Shown here: in pieces, positions 1 through 11,181 of the stretch
Layout: every line of letters starts with the position of its first letter
Numbering within the stretch: position 1 is the stretch's first letter
Source: Acarospora socialis
Lineage: Eukaryota; Ascomycota; Lecanoromycetes; Acarosporales; Acarosporaceae
NCBI GenBank assembly: GCA_025617375.2
Contig: JAMYGW020000012.1
Location: forward strand, 1 to 64,000
DNA: 64,000 nt
Direction: 5' to 3'
Notes under the pieces: model-generated
What the model was told of the DNA's origin: nothing
Databases searched by the model: none
What the model saw: only the letters and a program-made list of their open reading frames with translations
Made by a program: the position numbers and the translations under genes

Positions 1-472
1 CATACGTTATTATAGTCCTAATTTACCTAGAATATACATACTTAAAAAAGATATGCCTAAATGTTCAATTGTACAACCTTTTAAGCATTCATCTATGATA
101 TATAAATTATGTTTATCATATTTATTATATTTATAAAAAAAAAAAGAGAATTGGCTGAGTGGTTTAAAGCGATAAGCTTGAAACTTGTTTTGGTGATAAA
201 CCAACATCCGTTCGAATCGGATATTCTCTGAATACAAGTATGCTCATATACTCGTATATTTCCTATTGTTTGCGTGTTTGTTTGTGGGTTTTTTTAACAT
301 TAGGCTACATTTAGTCTACGGTTGTGGATGTAAATTAGTAATGTATAGTTTTAACAAATTATATAAAAAGGGCTAACCATCTTTACTTGTTTTTTTCATA
401 AATATATAATTTAGGGCAGTTATCACGCAGGCATTGTAGTAGCCTATCTCTGTTAGCCAGCCTCCACCACTG
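1..472. other. AT-rich mitochondrial-like segment outboard of the telomere array
   Basis: This stretch is very AT-rich, with poly-A and poly-T runs, and carries one tRNA-Ser of mitochondrial appearance. No protein gene can be supported; the small open frame on the minus strand runs through the tRNA and is chance. Its composition is unlike the CpG-free block beyond the telomere array, because it does contain CG dinucleotides. It lies on the outer side of the CCCTAA array, where no chromosome sequence is expected. It may be mitochondrial DNA joined to a chromosome end in the cell or during assembly. The mitochondrial assignment is inferred from composition and the tRNA only. Confidence 0.6.
145..230 (+). 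tRNA. tRNA-Ser(UGA), mitochondrial type
   Basis: A complete type II tRNA cloverleaf can be folded. The acceptor strands are 145-151 and 223-229 (seven pairs) with G230 as discriminator base. The D stem is 154-156 with 168-170. The anticodon stem is 172-176 with 184-188, and its loop CTTGAAA places anticodon TGA at 179-181. A long variable arm follows, then a T arm at 206-222 with loop TTCGAAT. A long variable arm plus UGA anticodon means serine. AT-rich stems, the GAGTGGTTTAAAGC D-arm style and AT-rich flanks resemble filamentous-fungal mitochondrial tRNA-Ser. There is no intron. A nuclear tRNA is possible but less likely given the flanks. Confidence 0.85.
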
Positions 473-478
473 CCCTAA
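411..478. repeat. Palindrome bridging the mitochondrial-like segment and the telomere array
   Basis: TTAGGGCAGT at 411-420 is the exact reverse complement of ACTGCCCTAA at 469-478, with a 48 bp loop that is more GC-rich than its surroundings. The right arm contains the first CCCTAA unit of the telomere array and the left arm contains a TTAGGG. It resembles the GC-rich palindromic clusters found in many fungal mitochondrial genomes, and the shared hexamer is a possible point of joining. That role is inferred. Confidence 0.7.
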
Positions 479-616
479 CCCTAACCCTAACCCTAACCCT
501 AACCCTAACCCTAACCCTAACCCTAACCCTAACCCTAACCCTAACCCTAACCCTAACCCTAACCCTAACCCTAACCCTAACCCTAACCCTAACCCTAACC
601 CTAACCCTAACCCTAA
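473..616. repeat. Telomere repeat array, 24 perfect CCCTAA units
   Basis: The array is 144 bp of uninterrupted CCCTAA with no variant unit. The C-rich strand reads 5' to 3' into the window, which is the orientation of a left chromosome end, so the telomere should face position 1. The TTAGGG type is the usual filamentous ascomycete telomere sequence. The absence of degenerate units suggests a young or active telomere rather than an old interstitial array. Confidence 0.95.
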
Positions 617-1290
617 GCAAACTGATTCACTTCAGAAATGTGATGATGATCATCAAGACAGTCTGACTTACAACTCAGACTCACATGAGTTTCTAACTTA
701 TGTTACAGAATCATCAAAACAGACTGAACTTTCTCAGAGAGCAGTCATGACACAGTCAAAAGTCATTGATACAGCAGTGACTACTCAAAAACAATTTCAC
801 ACTGAATCACAAGAAGATGATGATGTTCTGCAAAAGCAAACAAAGATTTTTGCACAGCAACAGTTCAGACTGCAGCAATTCATCTTGTTCAACAATTCTC
901 AGAAATTACAACAGACAAGAGATGAAAAATGTTCATTGAACTCTAGCTCTAAACACTCAAGAACAAATCTACACTGATATTGTGTCACAGAATAATTATT
1001 TCAGTCAAATTTGATCAGATCATTGAGTTCAGCATTTAGTGTAATGATTTCTTGTTTCATACAACTATAGTGATTCTTACAATGATACTTTTTTCAGAGT
1101 TTTGTCATTCAATATAGTTTTCTTTTCTCACTTTTATGTCAATCTTATCTTTCTCTTCAAAGAATTAACATCTGAACAATCTTCAAATCAATTATCATCA
1201 TTGATTCAGTATAACTCAAAATTCATTTCAGTACAACTTGAAGTTGTCATCAATATCAATTAACTTTTAACAGATCAAATTCTTAACCCA

Positions 1291-1705
1291 CTTGTTTCAT
1301 GATTAATCAGTATATAAATATCTTCTCTTTATCTTCTCTTTCTCTTTTTCTTCTTTTTCAACAGTGAGATCATCTGTCATCTTCTGATGTGATAGATGAT
1401 TCAATCATCACTGAATTCAGACATGTTTTCTGCTGATCATGATTGTTCAAAGCTAATAGAAAAACTTGTTGCACTTTTTCTGTGACTAATTGACTCACTT
1501 ATTCATGATGTTAATCAGTATATATATCTCTTCTCTTTACTCTCTTTCTTCTCTTCTTTCTCTTCTTCTTTAACAGTAAGATCATTTATCACTTTCTGAT
1601 GTGATAAATGACTCAATCATCACAGATTGCAAACATGTTCTCTGTCAACCATGATTGTTGAAAGATCAGAGTAAAATCTCTCACACTTTTTAAATGACTG
1701 ATTGA
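1291..1705. repeat. Diverged tandem duplication, period about 208 bp
   Basis: Two adjacent copies begin near 1291 and 1499. Each holds, in order, a TTAATCAGTATATA box, a long CT-rich tract, an AACAGT(G/A)AGATCAT segment, a CTTCTGATGTGATA-like segment and a CATGATTGTT segment, at matching spacing. I judge the copies to be roughly three quarters identical. The TATA-like box followed by a pyrimidine tract looks promoter-like, but no linked gene is seen. The origin is unknown. Confidence 0.75.
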
Positions 1706-2133
1706 TTCACATCTCTCAATATTGTAATTGCACAAATTCATGATACAGTCACTCTAAGAACAGCTCAACAGCTTTAACTGATTTATCTTTGAGATATAGA
1801 CTAAATTTGTCTTTTGCTGTTCTGATTGATCAGACTTGACACAGCAATTTTTTGTTTGTTTATTTAATCAATGTGATTTCTTTTTCAGTGAGTTGCTTTT
1901 AAAACTGCACTGCTACATCATTTCAAGCTTTTTGAAAGCTTTTGTAAGCATATCTGATTTAGACACTGAGAATAACTTTGTAGTGACATTTATAGTGATC
2001 AACTCAAAGATGAGTTTAGCATCATCTCTGAGACAAGTTGTCACTGTGTAGACTCTTTAACTTTCTTGACAATAGTCTTAAGTAAGCATAAGTCTCACTT
2101 TCTGAGTTTAAGCTCTCTCTTTTTCTGAATCAT

Positions 2134-2207
2134 GAACATTGATTGAAAAGAAGACTTAAATATATCAAATATCTCTTTCAGTCAAGTCTTCACTTCAATC
2201 AATGTTC
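2134..2207. repeat. Imperfect inverted repeat, 24 bp arms
   Basis: Arms at 2134-2157 and 2184-2207 pair at 22 of 24 positions around a 26 bp loop. The arms read GAACATTGATTGAA and its complement at the outer ends. It sits within the CpG-free block. It could be the remnant of a small DNA transposon or a chance product of the low-complexity sequence. Confidence 0.6.
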
Positions 2208-2941
2208 TTACTGAGAAGAAAATGATCTTTCTCAGTCAAAGAAACAAGATCTTTTCTAAAGATATAACTCAACTTGAACTGAGCTTCTAATTAACTTTGA
2301 TTCACATTTCACATACTGATAAGTATGTCAAACTTCTCATAGCAGTAATATAATAAAGAAATGAAATAATAAATCACAAAAAGTTATGTTCATGAAGAGT
2401 GTCATAGTTGTAAAGAAGAAGAAGTTCTATGATTGCTGTCAATGATTTTGTTTGTTAGCATACTGAGTGAATAACTTGTTGAGTCAGATCAGGTTAGAAT
2501 GTTCAATCTGATCTGACTTGATGGGTTGAAATTCATTAACTGATCTGTGCATTGAGTCAGTTTGCCACTGAGTCAGTTTCAGTTTTACTGACTCAACCAA
2601 CCAGTCTAGAATTGAGTGAGAGAAGGGCATTGCGTTTCAAAAAGCAATTGAAACAGTCTACAAACCAATGTGAGAGAAGCAGGTTCTTGAGAGTATCAAT
2701 GTTATACTAGGCTGATACAGGTCAATATAATGGGGTTAGGAAGCTGTTGAAGTCAAGAAAGCTTAGGGTGTAGCTTTAGGCTCAATAAAGTATTCAATGT
2801 TGAATGCAGGAATACTATGTTGATTTGTGCACATAAGACTGCAATTTTCTTACTTTTTCTTTGAGTTTTTATTGATCGAAAATCACAATCTTTCAACTTC
2901 TTAGCTTCTTTCAAAACCTTGGTAGCAAGCTTCTTTTATTC

Positions 2942-5207
2942 TCACAATGATCTATTCTGAATATTCACTGGTGGTCTATACTGATGCCGGCCTTTTACAA
3001 CATAATAGAGTGTTGCAAAAAGTATGATTCCGCCAAACATGGCACAATTCCAGTTCATAGTCTGCGCCGTAACAGGTTGCGACGTGGGAAAGAAGCAGAA
3101 GATGAAGAATGGGAGAAGGAACACAAGCGCGATGATATTGATCGCTAAGCCGTATTTGCCGAGGGAGAAATTCGCCGGGGGAAGGCGTTCACGGCGGAGG
3201 CGTTTGCTCACAAAGCAGCCGATGGACAGGATATAGGAGGCAAGGAGGCCGGAAAGAGTAAGGGAGACGATGGCGTTAAGGGCGACGGAGGAGCCGAGGT
3301 TGATGAGAGCGATGGCGACGCCAGAGAGAAAGGAGATCCAGACGGCGTTCAAAGGGATGTCCCTGCCAGGAGAGACCTGGGTGATGCCGAGGCTGGGTTA
3401 GCGGGGTGGTTGTGGAAGTGGATTAAGACACGGGAGATCCTAAGGACAAAGGGGGAAGCCGAGGCGAAGGAGGCGAAGGGCAATGGAGAACGAGGGGGGA
3501 GGGAGAGGGGGAGAGGGGCAGCGGAGCAGCGGCGTACCTTTCGCAACCAAGGACTGAATGGTAACCCATTATCACGCGCAAAACTCCAAATCTGCCTGCT
3601 AGCCGTGGCGATTTCACTTATAACCGCTGAAATAAGGGTAACGACGACGATGGCGACCATGATATCCGCACCAACATAATTATTGGTGACATTATAGAAG
3701 AGTTGGATGAAAGGGTAGCCTGTGTTGCTATTGAGCAGCGCCGTAGCGTCCGAAATCGTGAAGCAGAGCGTCAAGACTATGATATAGCCGAGGACTGCGT
3801 TGACGGCTACGCCCCACACGATTGCTCGGGGAAGGTCCTTGGAGGCGTTCTTGACTTCCTCTGCTGTTGTACTCACAGGAAGCTTAGCTTTTTAAGCTGG
3901 GGAGGTTGCGCTGGTGCGGTCCGGAAATGGAAGAGGAAACATAGCTTACACATGTGTACTGCGCAGTCGAACCCCAACATCGATCCCAGAGATGTGAGCA
4001 ACCCGACCATGAATGATACACCCATGGTAGGCCAGTTGCCGCCGTTGGTGAGTTCTAGCAGGGCAATTTCTGCCGTATTTCGAGGGGACATCACCCACAG
4101 CGGCACGCAGATGGCGAATACTCCGAGAACATGCATGAGCAACATTACACCTTCGATCAGAGGAAGCTTCTTGGCCAGAGAAGTATTGAAGATGATGGCA
4201 AAGGCTACGACTGCGATGACGAGGAGGGTCCCGTGCCATCGCTGCGGCTCGTAGGAAGCGTTGTTCAGGGTGATTAAGCCTTGAATGATAGTGCCTGCGA
4301 CGAAGGAGAGCCCGACGACGGAGCCTTGCCATCCTGTTGCCAAGAGCCAGCCTGGTTTCATGTTCTTAATATGGATGCTATGGTTCGTTTGAAACTTATT
4401 ATTACCTGTGATGTAGCTCAGGTACTTCTGACACCAGCGAGGTGAAAATTCTGATACCCCTAGATAAGTATCGAAGTTAGTAAAACCTTTTAAGGTAACC
4501 TAGGCGTCACAAGATATGTTTGGGGAATAATACGTGCTCCCGCAACATGTCTTGCCACTTGGTACGTGGTATGAGATGGGAAGGCATAGCCCAGATCTGC
4601 ACTCACAATAATATTGGCCTCCAGCAGTAGGGGACCTGCCGAACACCTGATCAGTATCATTTAATATGGAGACCTTTCCGGGGCACTCTCACATGGACGC
4701 TATCTCGCTTATACTCAGATAAATGAAGATGCTGGCGATTACAGTCACTGTGTAGCCCCAAAACAACCCTCCAGTGCCACCATCGGTCAATGCGAATATG
4801 AGGTTTCTATTGAGGGTCAGTCACAGTTTACGATGAGCTGCAAGATCCGTTCCAAAGAGTGGCTCACGCAAAAAGTATCTCCCATGTACATATTAACACG
4901 GCGGCGAAGCCGAAAATAGAGATGAAATTAAAGTTGCGCTGTATTCCAGGAGCAGTGTCAGCTATCTCTCTCGTATTCCGTTCAGTTCGTGACTGAGGTG
5001 GGTGTGTTCTACACGCAAGACTTGAGCCCTCCCCATCATCCTCATATCCCGCTTGTCTGCTTCCGTACCCATATGTTTCTCGGCGACGGTCTGCTCGAAC
5101 TCGTGCAACTCCACATTGCCCAAGTTGTGCTCGCTGCTGCTGCCGTATGGTATCGTCTGTACAAAGCCACTTTCGTGCTTTGAAAGACTCCCTGTTGGGG
5201 AGGCCAT
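2942..5207 (-). CDS. APC-superfamily permease, choline/GABA transporter type
   Basis: The product is a plasma-membrane amine or amino-acid permease of about 549 residues. Proposed exons on the minus strand are 5207-5013, 4938-4868, 4806-4693, 4635-4607, 4459-4406, 4351-3950, 3887-3538 and 3376-2942; all phases close. Family marks are LRRNFNFISIFGF leading into the first membrane segment, GGTGGLFWGY, PTAGGQYYWVSEFSP, the WCQKYLSYITGW stretch and AEEVKNASKDLPRAI before the middle segments. About twelve membrane segments follow from the hydrophobicity. The family (Hnm1/Uga4-like) imports choline, GABA or related compounds; the substrate here is not clear. An alternative start lies at 5246. The stop codon abuts the CpG-free block. 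Confidence 0.85.
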
Positions 5208-6550
5208 GCTTGGAACGTAGCTGTGGGTGCTTGGAAAGGCTCTCAACTAATCCCACGGGACGGAATTGGAGCGGATGCTTTCTTTACCCGCGCAGATGAA
5301 TGATTCAAAGATTGCGATGCAAGAGGGAGAAACATTTGCGACCGAAGATAACCTCGTTCTGAATTCTGGACGGCAAGAAGGGCAGCAAAGCTTATCCGGT
5401 GGAGCCCTTCGGACAGGGCTTCGAATGTACCGACGCAGGACTGCTGCGACGCTAGTAGGGTAGAGATCTAGATTCAAGAGGTAAGATAAGGTGCACTGGG
5501 CTAAGATGCGTAAGACTTACCTGCCTTGCATGGCTGCATAGCAGCAAGGATGGATCGACTTTATGATGCGCGGGGTTGTTGTAAAGTGACAGCAAGACGA
5601 AATTGGGGTGAGGGGCAGGAACAAAGATCAGGCAAAGGGTGAGGGATTCAGAGCGTGGACAGTGACCATTGGTGACTCAGAGCATCAGCAATGCATGTAT
5701 GTGCTTTAATTCGCAAGGTCAGAACTCTTCGCTCCCATATTAGGAATATCCACACTCAGAGCGCGTCAGCCTGACCCTGGCTCTTGGGCTAAACCATGAC
5801 TGCAGGCTGGGGCTAGACTACAGTTAGCAGACAATCCCGTAAGTATCAGCCTTCCAATTACGGGATCTGAGATGAGCCAACCACAAAGAGAATCTCAGTT
5901 TGCATCCTGGCTAGTCGTGGTCATTGTTGCTGTTGACTACAGCTGGGAAACCAAAGAGTGTACATGACTGCGGAGACAAATAGTTGTTGACTGTGCAACT
6001 TATTTCGTGGAGCATCTCCGCAACTGCGGCCAAGCTACACCTCGTCGCCCTAGCCGCACATCGACGCTAGAGAAAGCATGTGGGTGATGGAGAAGCACAA
6101 TGGGTGTGGATACGTGAGGTGTTTCGAAGCGGGAGTTTGGCAGCAGATCTGGGATACACCAAAGGGCTCGGAGAAGGCACAGTGAAGTACGTTTCTCTTC
6201 TAAGGAATAATTGTAACGTCAAAGATTAGAACCCCTAGACATAGTATCCCAACACTACACCTGCATCTACATCGAATCCTTGAAGACCGCAATCTCATTC
6301 TCTTCTAAACCCCCTTCGAACCCGTTCTATGACCCCTGCTGTAAAGCGTTCCAACGCAAGCTTCACCTGTGTCAACTTCACAGAGGCACTACATAACAAT
6401 TCGTTGGTAGTTAGCAATGTCCACCATCGGACGGTGACCACATGTAATTAGAAACCATTCCCAGGGCCAAGAAAGGAACATCTTCTGGGTGCTTGATATT
6501 GACTTCACCGCCTAGTATACCATTCTTTTCTGGAAGTTATCACGCCATTT
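5208..6550. other. Intergenic, no gene seen
   Basis: This gap separates the 5' end of the APC permease from the 3' end of the NCS1 permease. Open frames here are short and without family marks. It should contain the promoter of the APC permease. Confidence 0.6.
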
Positions 6551-8239
6551 CTACCTGCCAAACTTCTTCAGCTCCAAGAATCTAAACGGAGGATATGTGA
6601 TAATGGTAAACCCGATCCCTAGCCAAATGCCCATATCTGCTCCGGTATCACCTACCATCTTTGCCAACGGCCCAACATACCATGCCTGATACATACCCAC
6701 AATCGCTCCAACCCAGCCCACCAGAAAAGCGATCAACGCAGCAACACCTACAGGCAGTCTCTTTTCATCTTCCCAGGCAGTCCAATCGAAGCCGGCGCTG
6801 CGAAAGATCAAGTGCTCCTCCAGCACAATGGAGATGAAGATTACTAGCCAGTAGCCCATCAAGGCGAGAAAGTTTGTGAAGATTGCGAACAGATGATCGC
6901 GACCAGCGATAGCGCAGACAAAGTATATGGCGACGATGAAACAAGTCCACACGTATCGAGGGACAGCTTTCCCGTATCTGCCAAGGACTTGGCAGCCAAG
7001 TGCTGAGGAATAGGTTCCAGGAATATTGTTTGCGATAACTCCGAGTGCGACGATCACACCGCAGAACAACCCAAAGCCTTCCAATCCACTATAGCCAGCG
7101 ACAATGAGTGCACCAGAGGAATTCTCATACGCAATCCCCCAAGCTGGCGTAGTGGCAATGCCAGAAGCCAGACCAACGCCAAGGAGGTTAACAAACACAA
7201 ACGAGAGTGTCAGGCCGGAAAGAGTCATTAGGAAGATTTTCCATTTGGTTGTTGTTTCAGGATAGTAGACGTAGAAGTCCGAGGCGGCAGCAGCCCAAGA
7301 AATGGGAACAGAAAGGCTGAGGGAGAAGAATGACAGGCGGTTAGCGTTGATCGTAACCTGATTGCCAACGGATTGAGTTGATGAGTCAAAGCTTGGTCCA
7401 GCCGAGCCCACAAGGATGCACAGAACCATAAGTTGGGGAATCCAAGCCCACCTAATCGCGATCAGCATAGGTACGACGACCCGTGTCTGCGGATGAAGCT
7501 AATGTACCTTTCATACACATGGAATACGGCAAGCCCAAAGACGACGATTATCCAGCTCACAAGCGCCACGATAATGATGCCGACGGCAATGGACATACTT
7601 CCCCCACTGACAGCTGACAGAATTTGTCCGCCGATGATACAATCAATGGTACCATACCCAAGCATGATGACGATATTCAGGACGCATGCGATCTTCGATG
7701 GCCAGTATCCCATGAAATATCGGGCCACGACCTGCACATCTTATCAGCTTTAAATATCTTGCAGGTCCTTCGAGTCGCAATGTGAGTTGCTCGGGAACTT
7801 ATGAAAGGTGCCAACCTACCATAGTCCGGTTGCCACTCTGCGCACCCCATGTGCTCATATAAGCCGTTGCCACTGATCCCAGAAACGCACCGAATACTGT
7901 ACACAGCGCACTGTCCACAAATCCGAGTGAGAACACCAGGGGACCGAGTAGTCCAACAGCCAAATTGTTTGCCGTCAGGTTGGCGCTGAACCAAAGAAGA
8001 GCCATCTGAACGTAACCCCTTAGGGATGCGGCATGTCGTTCTTCTGGTAGGACCCGAGTGATACCACGGGCTTCGAGTCCAGCCAGGGACTCAATCCTGG
8101 CGTTCCATCTCCGAAACCTACTTACCACAGGGATGAAGGGAGAGACATGGATGTCTCCGGTGGCATCGGTCATGGTGTTGAGGGTTTGAGCGGACTTCTC
8201 CAAGTCGGGAGAGGGGGGTAGGTGGCCGATGGGATGCAT
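6551..8239 (-). CDS. NCS1 purine-cytosine permease
   Basis: The protein is a nucleobase/cation symporter of the Fcy2 type, about 514 residues long. Exons are 8239-7820, 7731-7508 and 7451-6551, joined in phase at MSTWGAQSGNRTMVVARYF and HVYERWAWIPQLMV. Diagnostic parts are WNARIESLAGLEARGI before the first membrane segment, LGPLVFSLGF, the GYGTIDCIIGGQ segment, NNIPGTYSSALG in the middle and a C-terminal helix pair ending in FRFLELKKFGR. Members carry purines, cytosine, or in some branches vitamins. The chosen ATG is in frame; a longer frame upstream lacks an ATG. It is divergent from the GMC oxidoreductase and may share its promoter. Confidence 0.88.
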
Positions 8240-9119
8240 GATAGAGGTATCTTCAAGCACAATTTGAAAGCAGAAGAAAATTGAAGCATGCACTCTTGCG
8301 AAAGCAGACCATTGATGTTATCTCCTCTTCATCATAGCTGATATACAGTGAGACTCCGGATCTTTGACACAATGCATGTCAGATATTAAACCATGTTAGT
8401 TTATTTGCTTCTTTGTGGTCTCCGCGCTCTGCGCGCTCTTCTACTGACCATTGCCAATCACTGAGTGTCGACCCTGCATGAGGCTTTTCGTCAATCCGCC
8501 TCCACACCGATCTCTGCATCCTTAACCCCTCAACTTCGCTTATCTCAGCCTGCCCGCTCTCACTTTATTCCCATAACGTTGCCGCAGCTCAGCTCGAGCC
8601 CAGATGTACCATTGTAGGTGAAGACCTCTATCTACTTGATCCCACAAGGTAAGTAAGTCATCGCTGGGATGGTGCTCTTACAGACTTTGTGGACACCGCG
8701 GGCGAATAGTCGCATATTAGCCCTGTAAAATAAACCCGGCCTCATGGTAACTTCCCCCCACACCTGAGTTTTCAATAGTAACACAAAGCCTCGCGTGGCG
8801 CCTCAAGTATTGGTAACATTTTAGCCTCCATGTACGAAGCTTACAAAGCTACTCCGTACACATACCTTACTTCTTTCCTACTTATCAGATCCATACCAAT
8901 GCATGCATGGAGCCAACGTCGGGATGATGAGATGGACTTATCCCGGTCTCTAATCGCAGAGGTCAAGCGCACGATTTGTGAATGATATGCCATTGGCCCC
9001 TTGTTCTCCACTGTTGGTACTCGTACCCCTCAAACGTCAGCATGTTGTGTGATACAACCTGCATGTAGTAGTATCTGAGGTTTTTCTTTAGTATCCGATT
9101 TTAGTTCTCATACTCAAAG
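8240..9119. promoter_or_regulatory. Divergent intergenic region between NCS1 permease and GMC oxidoreductase
   Basis: About 880 bp separate two divergently transcribed genes, so the promoters of both must lie here. I see a TACCTTACTTC stretch near 8870, a member of the TACCT motif found across the window's gaps, and no gene. No regulator site can be named. Confidence 0.55.
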
Positions 9120-11181
9120 ATGATCCCGTTTCTCTGTGGTCGTACCGAGTCTTTTGCACCAATGGAAGCCTTCCTCGGCCATAGATTTACCCACCTGGTA
9201 GTCGGTGGGGGAACAGCTGGCCTGGTCGTCGCCGCCCGCCTCTCAGAGAACCCAGACATAACTGTCGGTGTACTGGAAGCAGGATCTACAGCTTTCGATG
9301 AACCACTCATCAATGTACCGGGGCGCTTTGGAGAGTCTCTGGGCTCTCATTATGATTGGAGGTTCGAGACCGTACCGCAAGCCAGCCTGAATGGCAGGAA
9401 ACTGCCGTGGCCGAGAGGCAAGGTCCTCGGTGGCACGAGTGCCTTGAATTTTATGATGTGGAATAGGGGCAATCGGGAGGATTACGATGCGTGGGAGGAG
9501 TTGGGGAATGAGGGTTGGGGATGGGACGGTTTGCTGTTCGTCATCTATCTCTATTCTCTAAATACTCGACACTCCATATGGGGGTACCGTTACGCATTTT
9601 AGTCTTCGTCGTTGCAAATACCAGGGTGTCTTGCAAAACGTTTTCTACTCTGCTAACAACAAGCTAGGCCGTTCTTCAAGAAGAGTGAGAATTTCCACAA
9701 ACCGGATGCTAATCATCAGGCTCGAAATCAGTCGCACTTCGATGCCGATTTCCACGGCACGGATGGGCCACTCCATACAGTATACTCATTGGAATATGGA
9801 GCCTCCCATCAGCATTGGCATGCTACCCTACATAAACTAGGAATCCAAACCAACTATAGTCATTTCTCCGGGTCAAATGTGGGTGTTTGGACATCCCTCA
9901 ATGGGGTGGACCCAAAGACTAGAGAAAGAAGCTACTCGGCTACTGCTTATTTCAGACCCAATCGTGAGAGACCAAATCTGGTGTTGCTGACGGAGGCACT
10001 TGTCAGAAATGTGATCTTGGAAGATGAAGAAGGTGAGTGGGTCGCGAAAGGCGTGAAGTTTGTGCATGGCGGTGAAGAGCGCATTGTCAGGACAGAGGGA
10101 GAAGTAATCATTTGTGCTGGGAGTGTGCAATCACCTCAGCTTCTTGAACTATCTGGAATTGGCAATCCCGACATTCTCAAGGCTGCCGGCATTGATGTCA
10201 AGGTGAATAACCCAAACGTGGGAGAGAATCTCCAAGATCACATGAGTGAGGCCTTCAACTCCCTAAATTTTCGATTGATATTTCAACGCGAGCGCTAACG
10301 TACCGCAAGTGACTGCAATGGTCTATGAAATCGATCCTTCCATCGTAATTCGCGAAGACCTCCGTGCCGATCCCAACTTGGCGGATGCTGCAGACCGCAC
10401 ATATGCCACATCTCAGGCTGGTCCACGAACTGTCATCCCGTCATCTGCAGCATATCTTCCATGCCGTCACATCATGTCACCCAAGGAACTCTCTGCTCTC
10501 ACCTCCCCTGAGTTCCTCAGATCCGGCACCAACACCACCCTCCGTGACCGCATCCTGTTCCAACGGTTGAAGTCAGAAAAAGATCTCGGTCAGATCGAGT
10601 ACTTCTTCGACGTCAGCAACTACAGTCCCTACTTTACCTCTCTCCCGGGGAAGAAATACGGAACTATGCTGCAAATGCTCCAGTACCCCTTCTCGAAAGG
10701 TTCGATTCATATACCCGCCATGCGCGATGGGAAAGTGACGACGTCTGATAATCCGCCTGTCATTGACCCGAAGTATTACGCTGGTCCCGGCGGTCAAGTT
10801 GATTTCCGCATGATGGTAGCAGCTCAGAAGTTCGGTGATAAGATCTGTTCCACTAAACCACTCTCGGATATCATCGTCTCTCGTGTTTTCCCTCCTCCGA
10901 CCCACGATCCTGGTGCAGAAGGAGAGTTTGCAGACTGGGTGAAAGATTCCACGATAACAGACTGGCATCCTGTAGGTACGTGCGCCATGGGTGGCAAGGG
11001 AGCCCTGGACGGATTTGTGGTTGATGGGAGGTTGAAGGTTTATGGGGTCAGAGGGTTGAGAGTGGTCGATGCGAGTATCATGCCGCTGCAGATTGGCGGT
11101 CATTTGCAGGCTACGGTGTATGCTATCGGGGAGAAGGGAGCGAGTATAATCTTGGAGGATTGGGAACACAGAGCAGCCTGA
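9120..11181 (+). CDS. GMC-family FAD oxidoreductase
   Basis: This is a glucose-methanol-choline oxidoreductase of about 621 residues. Exons are 9120-9535, 9668-10245 and 10310-11181, in phase. The Rossmann FAD motif VVGGGTAGLVVAARLSE is near residue 28. The first GMC signature follows as PRGKVLGGTSALNFMMWNRG, and GSVQSPQLLELSGIGN is the second signature. The C-terminal catalytic region is DWHPVGTCAMGG with the active-site His, then GGHLQATVYAIGEKGA. No secretion signal is evident, so an intracellular alcohol or choline dehydrogenase/oxidase is likelier than an extracellular aryl-alcohol oxidase. An alternative start at 9162 (MEAFLGHRF) would fit the family length as well. The substrate is unknown. 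Confidence 0.88.

Larger units (their letters stand above)
617..2941. repeat. CpG-free AT-rich subtelomeric block
   Basis: This 2.3 kb block is AT-rich and full of TCA, TGA, TTG and CAA words. I find no CG dinucleotide from 617 to 2632 and only two afterwards (about 2633 and 2877). It has no credible gene; the short open frames are low in complexity and have no partners. Inside it are a diverged tandem duplication (about 1291-1705) and an imperfect inverted repeat (2134-2207). It ends at the stop codon of the permease at 2942. It is probably an old repeated element mutated at CpG sites, but its family cannot be told. Confidence 0.8.

Noticed and set aside
747-977. Gln/Ser-rich 76-codon frame in the CpG-free block
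   Set aside because: It is low in complexity and reflects the CA/TG bias of the block; no partner exon or motif was found.
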